Shown in pieces: positions 32,942-41,670 of a stretch of 64,000 nucleotides of DNA. The stretch is taken from NCBI RefSeq assembly GCF_000426665.1, contig NZ_AUFU01000011.1, positions 1 through 64,000 of the forward strand, in the 5' to 3' direction. Made by a program: the position numbers and the translations under genes. The DNA comes from Centipeda artemidis DSM 19719 (GTDB taxonomy: Bacteria > Bacillota > Negativicutes > Selenomonadales > Selenomonadaceae). Each line of letters begins with the position of its first letter. Within the stretch, counting starts at the first letter, position 1. The notes below the pieces were generated by a model. The model was not told the DNA's origin. It made no database searches and was given only the letters and a program-made list of their open reading frames with translations.

Positions 32942-33065
32942 GTGACGTGCAAGCTTGGATGCAGAACAAGGAACGAGAAAAATACAAGGGAAGGCGTAGA
33001 CAAAGCCTACGTCGACCGCCGTATTTTTCGCAGTGACACAGTTATGCGCCAAGATCGCACGTCAC
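32942..33065 (+). repeat. 124-bp structured repeat, family R copy 7
   Basis: Outer arms GTGACGTGC (32942-32950) and GCACGTCAC (33057-33065); inner helix GAAAAATAC/GTATTTTTC. Both helices differ from copy 2 but keep pairing. It ends 4 bases before the stop codon of the leftward YitT gene. Confidence 0.9.
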
Positions 33066-33069
33066 GCCT

Positions 33070-33951
33070 CTAGTGGATGGCTTTCTTCTTGAACCGCCCC
33101 CCTACGATGTCGTGAACCGCATTAATCGTGACAAATGCCTTCTCATCCTTATCCAGCACGATTTCCTTGAGTTTATCGAGCTCCAGACGCGTGACGACGC
33201 AGTAGAGGACTTCCTTCGCCTCGCCCGTGTAACCGCCCGCGCCGTGCAGGAGGGTGACGCCGCGCCCGAGGCGTTCGTTGAGGGCGGCGGTCATCTCCTC
33301 GTGCTCGTTCGTGACGATCATGACGGCGTAGGACTCGTCGAGCCCCTTGAGCACGACGTCAATCATCTTTGCAATGACGAAGTATGCAAAGAGCGAGTAC
33401 ATAGCTTTATCCCAACCATACAACAGCCCTGCAGAACTCAGGATAAAGAGGTTGATGAACATGACGACCTCGCCGACGGAGAACTGCGTCCGCGCATCGA
33501 GGATGATGGCGACGATCTCCGTGCCGTCGAACGAGCCGCCCGTACGCATGACGATGCCGACCCCGAGCCCCGTCACGACGCCCCCGAAGATCGCGGCGAG
33601 GAACGGATCGCTCGTCACCGGCGGGACGGAATGCAGAACGCCCGTCCACACGGAGAGCATGACGATGGCAAAGATCGTCGAGAGCGCAAAACTCTTGCCG
33701 ATTTGCTTGTACCCCATGTAGATGAACGGGATATTGTAGATGACGAGGAACGTGCCGAGCGTCATGCCCGTGATGGTGTGCGACATGATCGAAAGTCCCA
33801 CGACGCCGCCGTCGATGACGTTGTTCGGAATGAGGAACAGCTCGAGCCCCGCCGCGGTGATGAGCGCGCCGATGATGAGCATCAGCATTTTTTTCACATA
33901 AAAGAGCGTACCGTGCTTCGGCTTGCCGGCGTGCGTATTTTGTGCAGTCAT
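33070..33951 (-). CDS. YitT-family membrane protein
   Basis: 293 aa from ATG 33951 (RBS GGGAGGA). Five to six hydrophobic helices (MLMLIIGALITAAGLELFLI, GTFLVIYNIPFIYMGY, the GGVVTGLGVGIVMRTGGSFDGTE loop) precede a soluble C-terminal DUF2179 domain (SYAVMIVTNEHEEMTAALNERLGRGVTLLHGAGGYTGE). Family function is unsettled; transport has been proposed. Divergent from fruK. Confidence 0.87.
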   Translation of the reverse strand: MTAQNTHAGKPKHGTLFYVKKMLMLIIGALITAAGLELFLIPNNVIDGGVVGLSIMSHTITGMTLGTFLVIYNIPFIYMGYKQIGKSFALSTIFAIVMLSVWTGVLHSVPPVTSDPFLAAIFGGVVTGLGVGIVMRTGGSFDGTEIVAIILDARTQFSVGEVVMFINLFILSSAGLLYGWDKAMYSLFAYFVIAKMIDVVLKGLDESYAVMIVTNEHEEMTAALNERLGRGVTLLHGAGGYTGEAKEVLYCVVTRLELDKLKEIVLDKDEKAFVTINAVHDIVGGRFKKKAIH

Positions 33952-34125
33952 AAATCCTCCCGGATAATTTATTTTCTCATATATTATAGAGGAAAGAAAA
34001 ACTTCAGGCAAGAGCGCGAAGATGAAAATGGTTTTCTTGACTTTGCCCCTGCCCCGATATATCATAGCTGTATAAGGGGAATGTTAATTTTATCACGAAA
34101 CCATCGTATGGGAGGGGGATAATAT

Positions 34126-35037
34126 ATGATCTACACCGTCACGTTCAACCCGTCGATCGACTACATCGTACGGCTGGAACGATTCGCGCCGGGGGAAATC
34201 AACCGCGTGAACTACGAGCAGATCCTGCCGGGAGGCAAGGGGATCAATGTCTCCATCGTGCTGAAAAATCTCGGGCACGAGAGTACGGCGCTCGGCTTTA
34301 CCGCAGGATTCACCGGGACGGCGATGCGGGAGATGCTCGCGTCGTTCGGGGTTGCGGAGGACTTCGTTCCGCTGGACGAGGGCTTTTCCCGCATCAATGT
34401 GAAGATCAAGGCGGAGGAGGAAAGTGAAATCAATGGGCAGGGTCCTGTCATTACAGAAGATGCACAGCGTGCATTATTTGACAGGCTTGATCGCCTCAAA
34501 AGCGGCGATACGCTCGTCCTCGCCGGCTCGATCCCGAACACACTGCCGGACGATATGTACGAGCGCATCATGGAGCATCTATCGGGGCGCGGCATCCGCA
34601 TCGTCGTGGACGCGACGAAGAACCTCCTGCGCCGCGTGCTGAAGTACCGTCCCTTCCTCATCAAGCCGAACAATCACGAACTCGGTGAGATGTTCGGCGT
34701 CGTTCTCAAAACGGACGACGAGATCGTCGCGCACGCAAAAAAGCTCCAAGAAGAGGGCGCGGAGAACGTGCTCATCTCGATGGCGGGCGACGGCGCAATC
34801 CTCCTCACGCGCGAGGGCGTGTTCTACCGCTCCGCCGCGCCGAAAGGGACGCTCGTCAACTCCGTCGGCGCGGGCGACTCGATGGTCGCGGGCTTCCTCG
34901 CGGGCTTGATGGAGTCGGACGGCGACTATGCGCGTGCGTTCTACATGGGCGTTGCGACAGGCTCCGCGTCGGCGTTCTCGGAAAACCTCGCGACGCGGGA
35001 TGAGGCGTTGGAGCTGCTGAAAACGATCACCGTGTGA
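34126..35037 (+). CDS. fruK: 1-phosphofructokinase
   Basis: 303 aa PfkB-family sugar kinase. MIYTVTFNPSIDYIV and LPGGKGINVSIVLKNLG at the N-terminus and VNSVGAGDSMVAGFLAG (catalytic Asp in GAGDS) near the C-terminus are diagnostic. It phosphorylates fructose 1-phosphate, the product of the fructose PTS encoded just downstream, to fructose 1,6-bisphosphate. RBS GGAGGGGG. The fruK-fruA gap, usually short, is stretched to 570 bp by repeats. No fruR is adjacent. Confidence 0.92.
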   Translation: MIYTVTFNPSIDYIVRLERFAPGEINRVNYEQILPGGKGINVSIVLKNLGHESTALGFTAGFTGTAMREMLASFGVAEDFVPLDEGFSRINVKIKAEEESEINGQGPVITEDAQRALFDRLDRLKSGDTLVLAGSIPNTLPDDMYERIMEHLSGRGIRIVVDATKNLLRRVLKYRPFLIKPNNHELGEMFGVVLKTDDEIVAHAKKLQEEGAENVLISMAGDGAILLTREGVFYRSAAPKGTLVNSVGAGDSMVAGFLAGLMESDGDYARAFYMGVATGSASAFSENLATRDEALELLKTITV

Positions 35038-35051
35038 TAAAAAGTTCTGTT

Positions 35052-35120
35052 CCGTCGCCGCTTGGCATTTGCCTTGCGAAAAAAGCAGGGCTTAAAAATC
35101 GCTGCGGCAAACGCCGCGCG
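35052..35120 (+). repeat. Family K repeat copy 4
   Basis: CCGCTTGGCATTTGCCTTGC, GAAAAAAGCAGGGCTTAAAA and ATCGCTGCGGCAAACGCC; the reverse complement of the copy at 20428-20500. Confidence 0.7.
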
Positions 35121-35194
35121 GCACGCATTAGGCGGTACGTTTTTTGCGCCCACGATGATGGGGGCGCATAGCTTCACGGCAGTTTGTATCATGC

Positions 35195-35395
35195 GGCGAA
35201 GGGCGTCCGGTCGCCGCCGCGGAGCATTTACCCCGCAAGGGGCGGCGCGGCATGTATTCCCACCGGGTTTTGACATGTGAGACCGACGCTTTGCAGCCTC
35301 GCCGCGCAGCGGCGTAAGGGCTGTGCGTCGGAATCGGCTTTATGACGCACGCGGTCTGCCGCGTCGTTTGCGCAGCGGCAAGACGGATGCCCTAA
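35195..35395 (+). repeat. Long structured repeat, family L copy 3 (diverged)
   Basis: Keeps GCGGCGAAGGGCG, GGAGCATTTACCCC, GGGCGGCGCGGC, ACATGTGAGACCG and TGCCGCGTCGTTTGCGCAGC. Its hairpin arms are CCGACGC (35283-35289) with GCGTCGG (35325-35331), a change from CCGCCGC/GCGGCGG in copy 1 that preserves pairing, with an extra GCCGC/GCGGC inner hairpin. Confidence 0.65.
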
Positions 35396-35463
35396 GCCGC
35401 CATAAAAATATTGAAATACAGACCGATGAGAAAATCTCGTGATTCTTAAACGACTAACCCGGT

Positions 35464-35587
35464 GTGAGGCAGAAGTTTGGATGCATAGCTAGGAACAAGG
35501 AGGGCGCAAGGGCAGGCGTAGATGAAACCTACGTCAACCGCTGCGCCCGACAAAGTGACACCGCTAGGCGCCAAAATCCTGCCTCAC
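35464..35587 (+). repeat. 124-bp structured repeat, family R copy 8
   Basis: Outer arms GTGAGGCAG (35464-35472) and CTGCCTCAC (35579-35587); the inner helix is AGGGCGC with GCGCCC. These are the most diverged arms of the family and still complementary. It ends 7 bases before the fruA RBS. Confidence 0.9.
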
Positions 35588-35608
35588 AGTCTCAAAGGAG
35601 GTTTCATT

Positions 35609-37513
35609 TTGACTATTAACGATCTGCTCAAACCCGAGAGCATCGCCCTCGGCATCACCCCGCCCGCCTCAAAGGAGGCAGCCATCCGCCTGCTCGCGGA
35701 CTACATGGAAAAGGGCGGCAATCTCAGCAATAAAAACCAGTACGTCAAAGACGTGCTCATACGCGAAGAGAGCGGCACAACGGGGCTCGGCGACGGCATC
35801 GCGACACCCCACGCCAAGAGCGCGGGCGTGCGTACGGCGGGGCTCGCCGCGATGACCGTTCCGGACGGCATGGACTTTGCCGCGATGGACGGCAACCCGA
35901 GCCGCCTTTTCTTCATGATCGCAGCGCCCGATGCGGCGAACGACGAACATCTCGCGATCCTCTCGAAGCTCGCGACGATGATCATGGATCCCGACTTCAA
36001 GGAAGCGCTCATCGCCGCAAAGACGGTCGAAGAGTTCCGCAAACTCGTCGACGATAAGGAAAACGACCGCTTCGTCGCGCCCTCCGCCGCAGAGGAGCCC
36101 GCAGCCGCCGCCCCCAAAGCCGACCACATCCAGATCCTCGCCGTCACTGCCTGCCCGACGGGGATCGCACATACCTTCATGGCGGCGGAGAGCATCGAAC
36201 AGCACGCGAAAAAGCGCGGTCTCACCGTCAAGGTTGAGACGAACGGCTCGGCAGGCGTGAAGAACGTCCTCACGGACGCGGAGATTGCCGCCGCCGACGG
36301 CATCATCGTCGCGGCGGACAAGCAGGTCGCCATGTCCCGTTTCAACGGGCGGCGCGTCGTCATCACGAAGGTCGCGGACGGCATCAACAAGGCGGACGAG
36401 CTCATCGACCGCGCGCTCTCCGGGAACGCGCCCGTCTATCACGCCTCCGGCGCAGACGAGACCGAGGGCGCGGACAATGTCGAGGATGAGAGCCTCGCGC
36501 GCCAGATCTACAAGCACCTCATGAATGGCGTCTCGCATATGCTCCCGTTTGTTATCGGCGGCGGCATTCTCATCGCGCTCGCCTTCCTCTTTGACGATTA
36601 CAACAGCATCGACCCCGCCAATTTTGGATCGAACACGCCGCTCGCGAAGTTCTTTAAGGACGTCGGCGGCGCGTCGTTCGGGTTTATGCTCCCCGTCCTT
36701 GCGGGATTCATCGGCATGTCGATCGCCGACCGCCCGGGACTTGCCGTCGGATTCGTCGGCGGCGCGCTCGCAGGATCGACGGGCACCGGTTTCCTCGGCG
36801 CCCTGCTCGCGGGCTTTGTCAGCGGCTACACGGTCAACTTCCTCAAGAAAGTCTTTGCATCGCTACCCGCCTCGCTCGACGGCATCAAGCCCATCCTGCT
36901 CTATCCGTTCTTCGGCATCCTCATCATGGGGTTCATCTCGCTCTTCATCATCGCCCCGCCGGTCTCCGCGATCAATCAGTGGCTGATTGCGACCCTCGGC
37001 GGCATGGATCCCTCGGCGCGCGTCTTGATGGGCGCTGTGGTCGGCGGCATGATGGCGATCGATATGGGCGGTCCCATCAACAAGGCGGCATACGTCACGG
37101 GCACGGGGCTCCTCGCCTCGGGCGAATTCCACGTCATGGCGGCGGTCATGGCGGGCGGCATGGTGCCCCCGCTTGCGATCGCACTCTGCACGACGTTCTT
37201 CAAAAACCGCTTTACCGAAAGCCAACGAAAGGCGGGTCTCACGAACTATGTCATGGGACTCTCGTTCATCACGGAGGGCGCGATCCCGTTTGCCGCCGCC
37301 GATCCCGTGCGCGTCATTCCCTCCATGGTCGTCGGTTCGGCACTGGCGGGTGCGCTCACCATGGTCTTTGACTGCACACTGCGCGCCCCGCACGGCGGCA
37401 TCTTCGTCGTGCCGACCATCGGCAACCCGCTGATGTACCTCCTCAGCATCGCCGTCGGCTCCGTTGGGGGCGCACTTCTCCTCGCCCTGCTCAAAAAGAA
37501 AATTGATGCGTAA
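35609..37513 (+). CDS. fruA: Fructose PTS transporter EIIABC
   Basis: About 634 aa if started at TTG 35609, which lies 7 nt after AAAGGAGG; the frame is open further upstream only because it runs through a repeat. Domains in order: IIA with phospho-His H68 (GIATPHAKS), IIB with phospho-Cys C182 (VTACPTGIAHTFMAAES), then IIC (about 300-634) with eight or more membrane helices and the FVGGALAGSTGTGFLGALLAGF segment. It imports fructose as fructose 1-phosphate, the substrate of FruK. A terminator follows. Confidence 0.93.
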   Translation: MTINDLLKPESIALGITPPASKEAAIRLLADYMEKGGNLSNKNQYVKDVLIREESGTTGLGDGIATPHAKSAGVRTAGLAAMTVPDGMDFAAMDGNPSRLFFMIAAPDAANDEHLAILSKLATMIMDPDFKEALIAAKTVEEFRKLVDDKENDRFVAPSAAEEPAAAAPKADHIQILAVTACPTGIAHTFMAAESIEQHAKKRGLTVKVETNGSAGVKNVLTDAEIAAADGIIVAADKQVAMSRFNGRRVVITKVADGINKADELIDRALSGNAPVYHASGADETEGADNVEDESLARQIYKHLMNGVSHMLPFVIGGGILIALAFLFDDYNSIDPANFGSNTPLAKFFKDVGGASFGFMLPVLAGFIGMSIADRPGLAVGFVGGALAGSTGTGFLGALLAGFVSGYTVNFLKKVFASLPASLDGIKPILLYPFFGILIMGFISLFIIAPPVSAINQWLIATLGGMDPSARVLMGAVVGGMMAIDMGGPINKAAYVTGTGLLASGEFHVMAAVMAGGMVPPLAIALCTTFFKNRFTESQRKAGLTNYVMGLSFITEGAIPFAAADPVRVIPSMVVGSALAGALTMVFDCTLRAPHGGIFVVPTIGNPLMYLLSIAVGSVGGALLLALLKKKIDA

Positions 37514-37530
37514 AAATCGTTTCGAAAGAT

Positions 37531-37580
37531 AATACAAAAACGACCATGACACAGCATGTGTGTCATGGTCGTTTTGTATT
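37531..37580. terminator. Bidirectional terminator between fruA and the AGCS gene
   Basis: AATACAAAAACGACCATGAC pairs with its complement on the other side of a short AGCAT loop; A and T runs flank both sides. It serves two convergent genes. Confidence 0.92.
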
Positions 37581-37589
37581 GAAAGTTTT

Positions 37590-39026
37590 TCAGTGTTTCT
37601 CCGCGTGGAACTCTTCGCCGCTCCACGCCTCGATGCCGCGGCGATCGGGGAGGACGGCGGGGTCGAATATCGGATTTTTCCCGGCGGCTTTTTGCGCGAG
37701 ATAGTCGCGAAGCGCGATGCGCGCATACGGGGCGAGCCGCAGGATGGCGTAGAGGTTCGTCAGGCAGATCATCGCCATGAAGAGATCGGCGAGGTTCCAC
37801 ACGAGCCCGAGCGCCGCGATGCAGCCGAAGAACACCATCGCGACGACGGCGAGCCGATAGAAGAAGAGCGTCGTTTTCGTATTTTTTCCAAAGAAATGGA
37901 TGTTGATTTCGCCGTAGTAATAATTGCCCACGACGGAACTAAAGGCAAAGAGGAAGATGAGCACGGCGAGCAACGCCGACGCGCCAACGCCAAAGACGCT
38001 CGCGAGCGAGTCCTGCGCGAGCGCGATGCCCGTCACGCTGTCGTCGCCGATGCGGTACTGCCCTGTGAGCAGCACGATGAACGCGGTCGCAGAGCAGACG
38101 ACCCATGTGTCTACATAGACGCCGAACGCCTGCACGAGTCCCTGCTTTGCAGGATGCGTGACATTCGCCGTCGCCGCTGCGTTCGGGATCGAGCCTTCAC
38201 CCGCCTCGTTGGAGAAGAGCCCGCGGCGGATGCCCGTCAGGATGACCGTGCCGATGCCGCCGCCGACCGCCGCCTGCGGACTGAACGCGTCGTGCAGGAT
38301 GAGCGCGAACATGCTCGGCACGGCGTCAATATGCATGACGACGATCACGAGTGCGATGAGGAGGTAAAGCCCCGCCATAAAGGGAACAAGCAGCGTCGTA
38401 AAGCTCGCGATGCGGTGAATCCCGCCGAAGATGAACGCTGCTGAGAGTGCCGCAAGAATGCCGCCCATGACCCATGTGTCGATGCCGAATGCCTTATCCA
38501 TCGAGAGCGCGATCGTATTCGCCTGCACGGAGACATAGATGAGACCGAACGTCACGGAGATGAGTACGGCAAACAGCTTTGCAACAGCCGGCTGTCCGAG
38601 AGCATTTTGAATGTAATATGCCGGCCCCCCGTGAAAGAGTCCATGCCCGCGCGGGATTTTATAAATCTGCGCGAGTGTGCTCTCGACGAATCCCGTCGCC
38701 GTCCCAATGAAGGCGATGACCCACATCCAAAAGACAGCGCCGGGTCCGCCCGTCACGATCGCGATCGCTACGCCCGCGATGTTGCCGACGCCGACGCGCG
38801 AGGCGGTGCTGACGCAAAACGCCTGAAACGACGAGATCGCCTTGCGTCCGCTCGGTCGGCGCCCCAGATCGCCCGCGAGCAGGCGCACCATCTCCGGCAG
38901 CGCGCGCAGCTGCACCACGCCCGTCGAGAGTGTGAACCACAGCCCCGATCCTACGAGCACAACGATGATGATATACGTCCATAGAAAGTTGTTGACCGCA
39001 TCCACGGCGGCATTCAGCATGTCCAT
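37590..39026 (-). CDS. Sodium:alanine/glycine symporter (AGCS family)
   Basis: About 478 aa from ATG 39026 (RBS GAAAGGGTG); an in-frame ATG 18 nt upstream overlaps that RBS. About ten membrane helices. Family signatures: SSFQAFCVSTASRVGVGNIAGVAIAI, GGPGAVFWMWVIAFIGTATGFVESTLAQIYK, GIRRGLFSNEAGEGSIPNAAATA. It imports alanine or glycine with sodium. Single-gene unit convergent with fruA. Confidence 0.93.
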   Translation of the reverse strand: MDMLNAAVDAVNNFLWTYIIIVVLVGSGLWFTLSTGVVQLRALPEMVRLLAGDLGRRPSGRKAISSFQAFCVSTASRVGVGNIAGVAIAIVTGGPGAVFWMWVIAFIGTATGFVESTLAQIYKIPRGHGLFHGGPAYYIQNALGQPAVAKLFAVLISVTFGLIYVSVQANTIALSMDKAFGIDTWVMGGILAALSAAFIFGGIHRIASFTTLLVPFMAGLYLLIALVIVVMHIDAVPSMFALILHDAFSPQAAVGGGIGTVILTGIRRGLFSNEAGEGSIPNAAATANVTHPAKQGLVQAFGVYVDTWVVCSATAFIVLLTGQYRIGDDSVTGIALAQDSLASVFGVGASALLAVLIFLFAFSSVVGNYYYGEINIHFFGKNTKTTLFFYRLAVVAMVFFGCIAALGLVWNLADLFMAMICLTNLYAILRLAPYARIALRDYLAQKAAGKNPIFDPAVLPDRRGIEAWSGEEFHAEKH

Positions 39027-39138
39027 CGAGTCACCCTTTCTCATACAATAGCATTCATCTTAATAGAAAGGGGCGTATTTTGTCAAATTGCATTTCTGTA
39101 TTCTTTTGTGCACATGGAAATTATTTTTATTGTATCTA

Positions 39139-39200
39139 TTGACGTTCTATATTGTGTGTGTTATACTCCATTTTGTAATCAAGATGATTTCAAAAATCAT
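39139..39200 (+). promoter_or_regulatory. Promoter and downstream palindrome
   Basis: TTGACG (39139-39144), 17-base spacer, TATACT (39162-39167). Just after the expected start, ATGATTTCAAAAATCAT (39184-39200) is a 7-bp palindrome that may be an operator. Confidence 0.7.
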
Positions 39201-39227
39201 AAACGTTTTGAGATGGGGGTACATCAT

Positions 39228-39857
39228 ATGAAAATTGCAGTTGTTGCATCGAACGGCAAGGCATCGCAGCTGATCATCAAAGAGCTGCTCTCGCGCGGGC
39301 ACGAGGTCACGGGATTTGCGCGCAGCGCGAACCGGAGCGCGGTGAAGAATTTCGTGCAAAAGGATATTTTGGAACTCACGAAGGAGGATCTCGCGGGATT
39401 TGACGCCGTGGTGGACGGATTCGGCGCGTATACGCCCGACACACTGCCGCTGCACACGAAGACGAGCCAGCATCTTGCCGATCTCGTCGCGGGAACGGAT
39501 ACGCGGCTCTACATCGTCGGCGGAGCCGGCTCGCTCTACGTCGATGCAGCGCACAAGACGCAGCTCCTCGATACGCCCGACTTCCCGGCAGAGTTTTATC
39601 CGCTCGCAAAGGCGCAGACGGAGGAACTCGCGGCGCTGCGTTCGCGCAAGGACGCACACTGGATCTTCGTCAGCCCCGCGGCGGACTTCGCAGAGGACGG
39701 CGTGCGCACGGGGAAATATAAACTGGGCGGCGAGGAGCTGACGCTGAGCAGCGCGGGCGAGAGCGTCATCAGCTACGCGGACTACGCCGTCGGCATGGCG
39801 GATCTCATCGAGAAAAACGACCTCTCAGGGGTGCGCGTCTCGCTCGTAGAGACGTAA
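39228..39857 (+). CDS. NAD(P)-binding (NmrA/SDR-like) protein
   Basis: 209 aa from ATG 39228. KIAVVASNGKASQLIIKELLSRGHEVTGFARS is a Rossmann beta-alpha-beta with a variant glycine pattern (ASNGKAS); LYIVGGAGSLYVD and HWIFVSPAADFAEDG fit the atypical short-chain YwnB/NmrA-like group. Probably an NAD(P)H-dependent reductase or redox sensor; substrate unknown. Confidence 0.75.
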   Translation: MKIAVVASNGKASQLIIKELLSRGHEVTGFARSANRSAVKNFVQKDILELTKEDLAGFDAVVDGFGAYTPDTLPLHTKTSQHLADLVAGTDTRLYIVGGAGSLYVDAAHKTQLLDTPDFPAEFYPLAKAQTEELAALRSRKDAHWIFVSPAADFAEDGVRTGKYKLGGEELTLSSAGESVISYADYAVGMADLIEKNDLSGVRVSLVET

Positions 39858-39964
39858 AGATCGGAGATCGATCGCGAGAAGTCGTAACGACATCACGTCA
39901 AATGCGATGTTGTTGCGGCTTTTTTATACTTTTGTTCACTCTGTTGAGAGGAAAAGGTGCCCTC

Positions 39965-40747
39965 ATGTCCCTTTCACACATCCGTGCGCTCAATGAAATG
40001 CTGCTCGAACTCCTGCCGGAATCCAGCGCGCAGGCGGCACAGTTTGACGCGGGGGAGGCGGAGCAGCGGCGGCTCCTGCGTGCGCTGATGAACGTGTGTC
40101 CGCCGATGCCGCTCTCCGATGATTTTTTACATCTGCAAGACGCGCTCCTCGCATCCGAACGTGAGGAACGCGGAACGGTGGACGCCGCGGCGCTCCCCGC
40201 CGCGCCGCACGATCCGCGCATCACGCTATGGCAGGGAGACATCACGCGTCTCTCGATTGATGCCATCGTAAACGCCGCGAACAGCGCGCTGCTCGGCTGT
40301 TTCATCCCATGCCACCGCTGCATCGACAACGCGATCCACAGCGCGGCGGGACTGCAATTACGCAATGAATGCGATCGTATCATGCGCGCGCAGGGGCATC
40401 CCGAGGAGACGGGCGGCGCGAAGATCACGGCGGGCTACAATCTGCCCGCGCGCCGTGTCATTCATACGGTCGGTCCCATCGTTGACGGTGCGCTGACCGA
40501 TCGGCACAGAGAACTTCTCGCCTCGTGCTATCGATCCTGCCTTACGCTTGCGGCAAAAAGCGGTTGTAAGAGCATCGCGTTTTGCTGCATCTCGACGGGC
40601 GAATTCCATTTCCCAAATGAAGCGGCGGCAAAGATCGCCGTGCGGGAGGTACGGGACTTCCTCGCCGTGGATACGCGCATTCGGCGCGTTGTGTTCAACG
40701 TGTTCAAGGACGAGGATCGCGTGATTTACGAAAGGCTTTTATCATGA
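39965..40747 (+). CDS. Zinc-type macrodomain protein (ADP-ribosyl hydrolase)
   Basis: 260 aa from ATG 39965 (RBS GAGGAAAAGG). An N-terminal helical extension (1-85) precedes the macro domain: ITLWQGDITRLSIDAIVNAANSALLGCFIPCHRCIDNAIHSAAG, with the HRC and nearby Cys that bind zinc in the Zn-macro class, and GAKITAGYNLPARRVIHTVGP, CCISTGEFHFP. Such proteins remove ADP-ribose from protein side chains. The stop overlaps the start of the SirTM gene by 4 nt, so the two form a write-and-erase pair. Confidence 0.88.
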   Translation: MSLSHIRALNEMLLELLPESSAQAAQFDAGEAEQRRLLRALMNVCPPMPLSDDFLHLQDALLASEREERGTVDAAALPAAPHDPRITLWQGDITRLSIDAIVNAANSALLGCFIPCHRCIDNAIHSAAGLQLRNECDRIMRAQGHPEETGGAKITAGYNLPARRVIHTVGPIVDGALTDRHRELLASCYRSCLTLAAKSGCKSIAFCCISTGEFHFPNEAAAKIAVREVRDFLAVDTRIRRVVFNVFKDEDRVIYERLLS

Positions 40748-41670
40748 TGAAAGAAATCAACGCACTCAAAAAAGCCCTCGCCGATGCCGAGACGATTCTC
40801 ATCGGCGCGGGGGCGGGGCTTTCGACAGCGGCAGGGTACGATTATGCGGGCGCGCGGTTCCTCAAATATTTCTCAGATTTTCACGCCGCATTCGGCATTG
40901 AGGACATCTACAGCGGCGGGTTCTATCCGTTTCCCTCGCGCGAGCTCTATTGGGGCTGGTGGAGCCGCAGCATCTACATCAACCGCTATGTGCCTCTGTC
41001 GGGCGACACCTATGCGCGCCTTCGTTCTCTCGTCCGGGGCAGGGATTATTTCGTGCTGACGACGAATGTTGACCATGCGTTTCGGCGCGCAGGCTTCGAT
41101 AAAAATCGCCTCTTTTACACGCAGGGCGATTTTGGACTCTTTCAAAGCAGCAAGCCGCAGGGCGCATCGGCAGGGAAAACCTATGACAATGAGGAAATCG
41201 TCCGCGCAATGCTGCGCGCGCAGGGATTTTCGTTCGCCGCGGACGGGGCGCTTCTCTTCCCGAAGGACGGGACAGTTCGCATGGAGATTCCCACGGAGTT
41301 GATCCCACATTGTATAGACGACGGCAGGGAAATGACTACTAATTTGCGTGTAGACAGCTCCTTTGTCGAGGATGCCGGCTGGCACGCGGCGGCGCGCCGC
41401 TATGAGGACTTCCTCGCGCATACGGCGGGGAAAAAGACGCTTCTCCTTGAGCTCGGCGTCGGGATGAATACGCCCGGCATCATCAAGATTCCATTTTGGC
41501 AGATGACGGCGGAGCGCGCGGACGTTACCCTTGCGACTGTGAATCTCGGCGCGCCCTATGTCCCGTCCGAGATTCGCGCGCGGAGCATCGTGATCGACGC
41601 GGATATTGACGAGGTGCTGTGTGCTGCCTATACCTGCGGGAAGAGCAGTTCACGCGGATCGAGTCCGTAG
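40744..41670 (+). CDS. Class M sirtuin (SirTM), protein ADP-ribosyltransferase
   Basis: 308 aa. The NAD pocket is ILIGAGAGLSTAAGYDYAG; LTTNVDHAFRRAGF and YTQGDFGLFQ replace the usual sirtuin catalytic HG segment with QG, the hallmark of SirTM. The zinc loop reads HCIDDGREMTTNLRVD, so the second Cys of the usual CxxC is lost. SirTM enzymes ADP-ribosylate a lipoylated GcvH-like carrier in Staphylococcus and Streptococcus. Here no gcvH-like or lplA gene follows, only a convergent gene whose end overlaps by 43 bp. Confidence 0.85.
   Translation: MMKEINALKKALADAETILIGAGAGLSTAAGYDYAGARFLKYFSDFHAAFGIEDIYSGGFYPFPSRELYWGWWSRSIYINRYVPLSGDTYARLRSLVRGRDYFVLTTNVDHAFRRAGFDKNRLFYTQGDFGLFQSSKPQGASAGKTYDNEEIVRAMLRAQGFSFAADGALLFPKDGTVRMEIPTELIPHCIDDGREMTTNLRVDSSFVEDAGWHAAARRYEDFLAHTAGKKTLLLELGVGMNTPGIIKIPFWQMTAERADVTLATVNLGAPYVPSEIRARSIVIDADIDEVLCAAYTCGKSSSRGSSP

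Noticed and set aside
30371-33065. A prophage or integrative element around the IS
   Set aside because: No integrase, phage structural or conjugation gene is present; the region is one IS, a MITE and ordinary genes.
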